Virus record (IMG/VR): IMGVR_UViG_3300002053_000030
Span: 1 to 38,037 of that record
Reading direction: 5' to 3' (one strand)
DNA length: 38,037 bases
Source: a virus
Below, piece by piece: positions 33,273 through 38,037 of this stretch (the stretch's first letter is position 1; each line of letters begins with the position of its first letter). Both the position numbers and the translations under genes were made by a program. Below the pieces are notes generated by a model. It worked only from the letters and a program-made list of their open reading frames with translations, had not been told where the DNA came from and made no database searches.

Positions 33273-33507
33273 GCCTCACAAACTCCCTATCCAAGGTAAT
33301 CCCGTAGTATCCGGGAATTTCAGGTAGGCCGTAGATCAAGGCCAGCTTGTGGCAGAGTTTTTGAGCATCGAGGGTCGCTTCGTCTTTTCGAATCCCTTCC
33401 CCGACACTGAAAACGATCATCCGTTGTCCAGGCAACCAGCCTTTCGTGGCCGCCTGGCGCAATGTCTCGAAATCCTCTTCGTTCGCAAATACTCCGGTTC
33501 GTTTCAT
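33265..33507 (-). CDS. Hypothetical protein, 80 aa
   Basis: ATG preceded by a GGAAG site. The product opens MKRTGVFANEEDFETLRQAA and has a hydrophobic strand QRMIVFSVGEGI, a helix with LDAQKLCHKLALIYG and an aromatic end (PEIPGYYGITLDREFVRHD). A small alpha/beta fold is likely. The family is not recognised. It overlaps the following gene and starts 9 nt after the SSB-like gene, so it is part of the same operon. Confidence 0.55.
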   Translation of the reverse strand: MKRTGVFANEEDFETLRQAATKGWLPGQRMIVFSVGEGIRKDEATLDAQKLCHKLALIYGLPEIPGYYGITLDREFVRHD

Positions 33508-33516
33508 GGCTTCCTT

Positions 33517-34275
33517 TCAAAACGGCATCTCGTCTTCGACTTTCTTTTTTTCTTCCTGTAAAGTCTCGATTATGGCAAATAACATATCCTCTGATATATT
33601 TTCTTCATTGGGAGCGTTTCCGATGGCCTGCAGAATGTCGTAGTATTTGGCCGAAGCGCCGTTCTTGACAAACCAGGCTTTCAATTCGAATAATTCTTTC
33701 ATTTTACCATTTCCGCTTTTATCGCCCGGTTTCTCTTTTTCTTCCGGGTTGGCTTTGCTGCCGCCCCAATTATGATTTGGATTGAGCAAAGTTTGATAAG
33801 CGTGAAGCCCAGCCAGAACGGCGCCGCGCATTAAATCTTTGAGCGATGTTTCGGCGAACTTCGGATCATGCGTAATTTTCGCTACCAGCAAGTCCTTTGC
33901 ATAAGCGATCAGCACGCATTTATCCTTAAATTCAGTACCGGAATAAGGAGAGGGCGCAACGTGCCCATTTTTTGATGGTGTTGTTTCCTTTTTGCCCGAC
34001 GTTTGTTTTTGCGCCGGCTGTTCCTGGCCCTCGGCGAGGGTGAACTTATCGACTTTCCGATTCAGGTATTCACCTTCTTGCTTTTCTTCGTACTCGGCAA
34101 ACGCGATAAGCATACCGACGACTGGAACAGGCTTTTTACCGCTCTGGAAGTAATCGAACCGATCATCTCCGGTCTTATCGGTATAAAACGAATAGGCCTT
34201 CCAAGGGCCGTACTTGCCCTCTCCGCTTTTCCCTTCGTAGACTTTCGTAATCCTTGCTCCGACAAGCTGTCCCAT
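33517..34275 (-). CDS. Single-stranded DNA-binding-like protein with acidic SSB tail
   Basis: A 252-aa protein. The N-terminal about 85 residues are an OB-fold-like beta domain (MGQLVGARITKVYEGKSGEG, then YSFYTDKTGDDRFDYFQSG). A basic linker and a helical part follow (KDLLVAKITHDPKFAETSLK). The C-terminus EEKKKVEDEMPF is the acidic tip by which SSB proteins recruit replication and repair partners. It probably covers single strands during phage replication or recombination. It lies 2 nt after the nuclease gene. The OB fold is inferred from pattern and context. Confidence 0.6.
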   Translation of the reverse strand: MGQLVGARITKVYEGKSGEGKYGPWKAYSFYTDKTGDDRFDYFQSGKKPVPVVGMLIAFAEYEEKQEGEYLNRKVDKFTLAEGQEQPAQKQTSGKKETTPSKNGHVAPSPYSGTEFKDKCVLIAYAKDLLVAKITHDPKFAETSLKDLMRGAVLAGLHAYQTLLNPNHNWGGSKANPEEKEKPGDKSGNGKMKELFELKAWFVKNGASAKYYDILQAIGNAPNEENISEDMLFAIIETLQEEKKKVEDEMPF

Positions 34276-34277
34276 GA

Positions 34278-35207
34278 TTAATCCTCCTTGAAGGCCTGGT
34301 CAGATTCGTAAGCATCGCATTCTTTTTTTATATTGCAGTAACTTTCACATTTCCATTCCTGCATATCGGTATCACATTTTGGGGGCATGATTCTGTTTTC
34401 AAAGGCCTCATAAAGAATCCTTATTTTTGGTGTCATAACCGACAAGGCTTTCTCATCAGTCCATACCGGGACCGGATTGACCATGTAATCCGTCTCCCAT
34501 TTGATTTTTCCGGATGGAAAGACTTTCACCTGCCTTGGTGTGCCGACCATGTTTGACCTTGCTCCCTTTTTTTCAGGTGGGTTTTTGAGGTACTCTGAAA
34601 AGGTGGTGATCTTTCCGGTTTGAACAACGTCCATGAGGGTCATGTAGACAATCACGATTTTATGCGCTGGCAGGCCGTTTTTGCGACAAATGTAAGCATA
34701 ATCATTGGTTTGCTCAATGTGCTCCTTCTTTGCGCCGTCCTGAATGATATAACGCAAACCATTATCACCGATACTTTTCCAATCCTTGAGGATCCCCTGC
34801 TTGAGAAATCGAAGGGTATAAACGTCCATTTGTCCCGAAATAGGTACCCGAATTCCGTCTCCGATATCTACATCGACGTAGAGGCGCTTTTCGCATTCCC
34901 GCCTGTATTCCTCGGTGTAAACATTCGGCCGTTCCACAATCTTGTGAATGAGCGTTCCTCGGAGACTCCACCATTGGCTTTTAGGGGTCGCTGCATAATC
35001 TGTGATTCTCTCGAGATAAACATTGCGGAGACAATTCGTTAGGGCTGATACGGTAATGTTTTTTCCGGTATGTTCTTCAGCTTGGTCTTCATTCTTTTCG
35101 AACATGGCTTCCCGGATTTCCAGGTCAAAACATGGGTGAGTGCAGGCGAGGCATTCCTCGAAGGTCTTTTCTTCCCTTGTGGGGCAAATACATTTAGTCC
35201 ATGGCAT
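34278..35207 (-). CDS. Cas4/RecB-like PD-(D/E)XK nuclease with Cys cluster
   Basis: A 309-aa protein. Motifs of the family: His88 in GTLIHKI, Asp128 in GQMDVY, Asp142-x-Lys144 in LKDWKS, and Gln166-x3-Tyr170. Cysteines at 59, 287, 291 and 297 match the 4Fe-4S arrangement of Cas4 and AddB-type nucleases (one Cys before, three after the catalytic core). There is an additional N-terminal cluster at 6, 8, 19, 22 and 26. It probably resects DNA ends in phage recombination. Neighbours SSB and the RecF/SMC-like ATPase support this. No Cas genes or CRISPR are present. Confidence 0.75.
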   Translation of the reverse strand: MPWTKCICPTREEKTFEECLACTHPCFDLEIREAMFEKNEDQAEEHTGKNITVSALTNCLRNVYLERITDYAATPKSQWWSLRGTLIHKIVERPNVYTEEYRRECEKRLYVDVDIGDGIRVPISGQMDVYTLRFLKQGILKDWKSIGDNGLRYIIQDGAKKEHIEQTNDYAYICRKNGLPAHKIVIVYMTLMDVVQTGKITTFSEYLKNPPEKKGARSNMVGTPRQVKVFPSGKIKWETDYMVNPVPVWTDEKALSVMTPKIRILYEAFENRIMPPKCDTDMQEWKCESYCNIKKECDAYESDQAFKED

Positions 35208-35211
35208 ACCG

Positions 35212-35556
35212 CTATTCTCCTTTCCTGTCTTCTTTTATTTTAGACATGGTTTTTTGTATTATTTCTTCACCGTACATTTCGTTTGCCAAATCGCAATATT
35301 TTTTAGTCCAATTCGCAACAGTAATCGCACTATCAGCGTCACCTAATGCTTTACAGGTAAAGTAAAATGTTATGATATGGGTAAAGAAAAGCCTGAAGGT
35401 TTCATCAACGTAAATTACTCGATTGACAGTCAACAGAACCGCTTGTTCGACTTGGCTTAATTCTGCCGGCTCGATTTTCTCCCACATTTCCTCCATTGTT
35501 TTTACCAAAAGGTCAAAATATTCATCATCGCTAACTGGCAAATCCCCTTTTTTCAT
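35212..35556 (-). CDS. Helical hypothetical protein, tandem paralogue A
   Basis: A 114-aa, all-helical protein. It shares with its upstream neighbour a core of the form 'ELSQVEQAVLLTVNRVIYVD, ETFRLFFTHIITFYFTCK', so the two are paralogues. The C-terminus is charged. There is no catalytic motif or signal peptide. It lies between the nuclease and the ATPase and may be an adaptor or small regulator, but that is only inference. Confidence 0.55.
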   Translation of the reverse strand: MKKGDLPVSDDEYFDLLVKTMEEMWEKIEPAELSQVEQAVLLTVNRVIYVDETFRLFFTHIITFYFTCKALGDADSAITVANWTKKYCDLANEMYGEEIIQKTMSKIKEDRKGE

Positions 35557-35560
35557 AGGT

Positions 35561-35908
35561 TTATTCTCCTGTTAATTTGTTAATTAAATTTTCTAAATCC
35601 CTGGCATCAATATGAACAGCCCGTACTTGTGGGGAATTTCCAGAAACGCTTGACGATAAATAGCCTTCCATTATGTCAAGGAAATTCATCAATGACTCGA
35701 GATCTTGCCGTTTTTTACAGGCAAAGTAGAACATGATTGCCTGGCTGATAAAGCCTGCGAAAACTTCATCTAACCGCATATATCGATTGAAGACATAAAC
35801 GATCCTTTGTTCATTTTCGGTCAAGTCCCTAAGTTCAGCCTTCTCGTAGACTTTTTCGAGTTTATCCATTAACGCATTAAGCGATATATCTTTTTCATCC
35901 GACATCAC
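35561..35908 (-). CDS. Helical hypothetical protein, tandem paralogue B
   Basis: A 115-aa helical protein, overlapping the ATPase gene by 14 nt. ATG 35905 is also possible as start. The core 'RDLTENEQRIVYVFNRYMRL, DEVFAGFISQAIMFYFACKK' aligns with paralogue A. A middle Ser-rich loop (SSSVSGNSPQVR) and a C-terminal helix (DARDLENLINKLTGE) follow. Function is unknown. A heterodimer of the two paralogues is a natural hypothesis. Confidence 0.55.
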   Translation of the reverse strand: MMSDEKDISLNALMDKLEKVYEKAELRDLTENEQRIVYVFNRYMRLDEVFAGFISQAIMFYFACKKRQDLESLMNFLDIMEGYLSSSVSGNSPQVRAVHIDARDLENLINKLTGE

Positions 35909-37292
35909 TTTCCCCCATATCTTTGATCATGCCGTCCTCGATCACCAAGGAAACGCCTTCTTCCCCGCCCATTTCCATGATGACCTGCCAACCGGCTTCC
36001 TTTGCCGTATCCTCGATGACCTTCATGTGTTCGGCATCCAGGTAAATACTGTCCCGGACAAGAAAGACCTTCAGTTTCGGGTTCAAAGCAATGCCCATGG
36101 CCATGCTTACGCGCAGCATTTCTTCGGTGGATATTTGATCTTTGCTGAACGGAAGTCCTTGCCACAACACGCCCTGCTCGTCGAAGCTCATGCCTTCAAC
36201 CGGAAACTTGGCCTCGGAAAGTAGCCGTTCTTTTTCCTCATCGATTCCGTCGATTTTGGCATTTAATTCAAATTGTCGAACCCGTATTTCTTCGAAGTTT
36301 GACTTGACTTGATTGTAAGCGATATTAGATCTGATTTTCCGATTGATATCTTCGGAACTTTCGATACGATCCTTAATGGACGCAGTTCCCTGCATTGGAT
36401 TAGCTTTTATTTCCTCGTTGATCTTAGAAAGCTCTTCCTCGAATTTCCCTTTTGAGGCCTTATAATCCATGACAATTTGTTCATGCTTTTGAATATCTTC
36501 TTGCAGCCGTTCAATTTTTTCCTTGAATATCGAAATATCGGTCAGTGCATTATCAATAGCATGATCCGTTCTCTCTATTTTTCTATGTAAGTCCTCTGCG
36601 TTGACTTTCATGCTAAGTATTCTGGCATTTTCTTTTTCTTTCTCTTCAAGCTCTGCCATCAAATCCTTGATAGAAACTGGTTCGTTAGGAACATCGGTAA
36701 AAAACTCCATTCCTTTGATTTTTTCTTCCCATGTTTTTATGTCCCGGTTGACATGGGTGCGTTCTTCGTAAAGGCGTTCTCGTTCCTTGTCCAGCTCGGT
36801 AAAGTCAAGGCCGACCAGGCCCCGCGTAACTTCCAGTTGTTTCTTGCTGTCCATCCTGGCAAAGGCAAGCGGGTCTAAGAATCGATGAGGGCCAAGCAAA
36901 TCATCGGCGATTGCCTGGGGGCTCGGGTAGGCTTTCACGTCGTCACTCGATACGGTCAAAGTCGGAACTCCACCACTCGAAGGAATAATTTTCTTGAATC
37001 GCAAATTCGGAAATTCCTGTTCGAGGGATTTCAGTTCAGCTTCGATTATTGCTTTTTTAGCGCCTTTCCTGACAGGTATGGCCGATAATTCCCGGTTCCC
37101 GGAAAACAGCCACGCAATCGAATCGATCAGGGAAGATTTGCCTTGCTCATTCTTACCCCCGATCGTATATAAAGATTTCGTTTCATCAAAGGCTATCGTT
37201 ACGACTTTGAGTTTTTTCACGTTCTGTGCGAGCAGACCGATCATGCTATAACCTTCGGCTAATGGCGTTTCGTTTATTCCTTTCTTAGGCAT
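35895..37292 (-). CDS. RecF/SMC-like (SbcC-type) ATPase without zinc hook
   Basis: The start chosen is ATG 37292, with GGAGG 4 nt upstream; the in-frame ATG at 37316 lacks such a site. The product has 465 aa. Walker A is GKNEQGKS (residues 46-53). A coiled coil runs from about 165 to 345 with no CxxC hook at its tip. The C-lobe holds a signature-like FSKDQISTEEMLRVSMAMG and a Walker B region LKVFLVRDSIYLD. Short RecF/SbcC-type ATPases in phages partner with nucleases or recombinases in DNA repair. It overlaps the upstream small gene. ATPase activity is likely; the partner is not known, though the Cas4-like nuclease nearby is the obvious candidate. Confidence 0.7.
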   Translation of the reverse strand: MPKKGINETPLAEGYSMIGLLAQNVKKLKVVTIAFDETKSLYTIGGKNEQGKSSLIDSIAWLFSGNRELSAIPVRKGAKKAIIEAELKSLEQEFPNLRFKKIIPSSGGVPTLTVSSDDVKAYPSPQAIADDLLGPHRFLDPLAFARMDSKKQLEVTRGLVGLDFTELDKERERLYEERTHVNRDIKTWEEKIKGMEFFTDVPNEPVSIKDLMAELEEKEKENARILSMKVNAEDLHRKIERTDHAIDNALTDISIFKEKIERLQEDIQKHEQIVMDYKASKGKFEEELSKINEEIKANPMQGTASIKDRIESSEDINRKIRSNIAYNQVKSNFEEIRVRQFELNAKIDGIDEEKERLLSEAKFPVEGMSFDEQGVLWQGLPFSKDQISTEEMLRVSMAMGIALNPKLKVFLVRDSIYLDAEHMKVIEDTAKEAGWQVIMEMGGEEGVSLVIEDGMIKDMGESDVG

Positions 37293-37468
37293 GTTTCCTC
37301 CAATTCTTGTCTGCATTTTTCAGAAGTCCATGTTGGGATGATCTGCAGATGAAATCCCATGGCTTGCGCTACCGCTATCAGTTTCTCGACGTGCTCATCG
37401 CAGATGAAGGATTCGTCCCTTCCCGGCCATGTAAAGCGATATCTCGCAACATTCTGGCACTTAGGCAT
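37274..37468 (-). CDS. Small zinc-finger-like protein, 64 aa
   Basis: Start at ATG 37468, with GGAGGGAG just upstream; the longer frame from 37492 lies mostly inside the previous gene. The product has MPKCQNVARYRFTWPGRDES, then FICDEHVEKL. The C...C..H order suggests a zinc knuckle. The helical C-terminus contains WTSEKCRQELEETCLRKE. It overlaps the ATPase gene by 19 nt. The pattern is common in small phage proteins without known function. Confidence 0.5.
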   Translation of the reverse strand: MPKCQNVARYRFTWPGRDESFICDEHVEKLIAVAQAMGFHLQIIPTWTSEKCRQELEETCLRKE

Positions 37469-37733
37469 CGCTCCCTCCATCTCCGAATACATTCAGTTGG
37501 CTTTCATCTACCGTGCCGGACGCAGAATCCTTGACGCGCTCGGATACAAAATTGATCGTCGTGTTGATTTCATTCCCTTTTGCTCCCGGCTTTATCTTGA
37601 CCGTAAAATTTATGGTAATGCTGTCTGCCTCGGTCTTAAGGTAGGCTTCCTCGATTGCTTCCTGGTGTTCCTGTAGCAAAATAGCAATCAGATTTCCCGC
37701 TTCCTGTACCGTTTTCATTCCTATCCTTGCCAT
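37461..37733 (-). CDS. Hypothetical protein, 90 aa
   Basis: Good ribosome site AAAGGAG before ATG. The N-terminal helix MKTVQEAGNLIAILLQEHQE and ADSITINFTVKIKPGAKGNE, then INTTINFVSERVKDSA, suggest an alpha helix followed by a beta-hairpin. The Asp/Gly-rich end overlaps the next start by 8 nt. The 'ITINFTVKIKPG' form is frequent in phage early regions as an unknown conserved protein. It may be a recombination accessory by context. Confidence 0.55.
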   Translation of the reverse strand: MARIGMKTVQEAGNLIAILLQEHQEAIEEAYLKTEADSITINFTVKIKPGAKGNEINTTINFVSERVKDSASGTVDESQLNVFGDGGSDA

Positions 37734-37760
37734 GGCTTATTCTCCTTTCATGCAGTAGGG

Positions 37761-37833
37761 TGGTTGCGGGACTCGGAGTTGCACCGAGAGGGGCAGGAGT
37801 ATGAACCCTACCTGGGAACTGTCCCTTCCCGCT
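37761..37833 (-). tRNA. tRNA-Met(CAU)-like element with degenerate D-arm
   Basis: Reading the - strand: acceptor AGCGGGA (37833-37827) pairs with TCCCGCA (37771-37765) except the first pair A-A. The anticodon stem TAGGG/TCCTG (two G-U) holds the loop TTCATAC with CAT at 37803-37801. T-stem CTCGG/CCGAG is perfect, with loop TGCAACT, and the CCA end is encoded. The D-arm is abnormal: GGGA/TCCC with only a 4-nt loop and no G18G19; T-loop position 55 is G. Length is 73 nt. It is probably a tRNA-like structure of unknown use or a decayed tRNA. Confidence 0.55.
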
Positions 37834-37836
37834 CAA

Positions 37837-38007
37837 TTATTGTTTATTCTTCGGTTCCCATTTCTTTCCGCATAGGATCCCGACGATTGCCCCTTTGCAA
37901 AGCAACTGCTCCGAATCGCAAATTCGATAAAGGCCGCATTCCATGCAGGAGGCATAGTCGCTTTCATCGAACAATTTCTGAATGATGGTCGTTACTTTAT
38001 CTGCCAT
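37837..38007 (-). CDS. Small Cys-rich protein, 56 aa
   Basis: ATG preceded by AGGGGA. The product begins MADKVTTIIQKLFDESDYAS and has cysteines at 21, 24, 30, 37 and 46 (CMEC, IC, LLC, LC), a likely metal-binding protein, and ends KKWEPKNKQ. The stop lies 3 nt before the tRNA-like element. It is a short but well-formed frame of the early operon. Its function is unknown. The rest of the operon lies beyond the right edge. Confidence 0.55.
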   Translation of the reverse strand: MADKVTTIIQKLFDESDYASCMECGLYRICDSEQLLCKGAIVGILCGKKWEPKNKQ

Positions 38008-38037
38008 GGTTTCCCCTTCTAGGCTGGCAATGGCCTA

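Noticed and set aside
34278-35207. Cas4-like nuclease as evidence for a CRISPR adaptation module
   Set aside because: No Cas1/Cas2 or repeat array is in the window; such nucleases are common in phage recombination regions.
37293-37316. Upstream in-frame ATG as start of the ATPase
   Set aside because: It lacks a ribosome site and extends further into the preceding gene; ATG 37292 has GGAGG at correct spacing.

Overview
The window is part of a tailed bacteriophage genome (or a prophage-like contig). It shows late structural and lysis genes on the + strand (1-32356) converging on early/replication genes on the - strand (32353-38007). Strong Shine-Dalgarno sites, 1-4 nt TAATG/ATGA start-stop overlaps and Sec signal peptides point to a bacterial host, probably Gram-negative. 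The host genus cannot be read from the sequence. No terminase, portal, integrase or DNA polymerase lies inside, so both ends continue. No gene-free stretch exceeds about 110 nt.

Head and tail (1-9797): the 3' part of a probable major capsid gene, two small head proteins separated by GC-rich hairpins, two adaptor/neck-like proteins, two tandem paralogous appendage proteins, a 679-aa beta-rich tail nozzle-like protein with its partner, then two coiled-coil proteins of ejection-protein type. There is no tape measure, tail tube or sheath, which suggests a podovirus.

Ejected polyvalent proteins (9800-25906): an 852-aa membrane-active protein ends in an inorganic-pyrophosphatase-like polyvalent domain. 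A 3,909-aa giant carries two different HExxH zincin domains, a DarB-like adenine methyltransferase, an SNF2-type helicase and C-terminal large-polyvalent-protein domains. Between them lie a fibre with four 99-bp repeats and two small proteins. The most unusual signal is here: the low-complexity linker in each polyvalent protein overlaps, in the same +1 frame, a small ORF with its own ribosome binding site and an ordinary protein-like sequence (11460-11651 and 16890-17240). This suggests that both large proteins arose by fusion through, and overprinting of, a small intervening gene that is still translatable.

Secreted and lysis block (25919-32356): five genes carry signal peptides, including a 1,010-aa mosaic of carbohydrate-binding-like modules. 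They surround a lysis cluster of two coiled-coil membrane proteins, an M15 endolysin, a lipoprotein-like candidate and a holin. A rho-independent terminator for this transcript lies inside the convergent HAD gene.

Early block (- strand): a HAD hydrolase, small Cys-rich proteins, an SSB-like protein, a Cas4/RecB-like nuclease, two tandem paralogous helical proteins, a RecF/SMC-like ATPase without a zinc hook, and a tRNA-Met(CAU)-like element with a degenerate D-arm.
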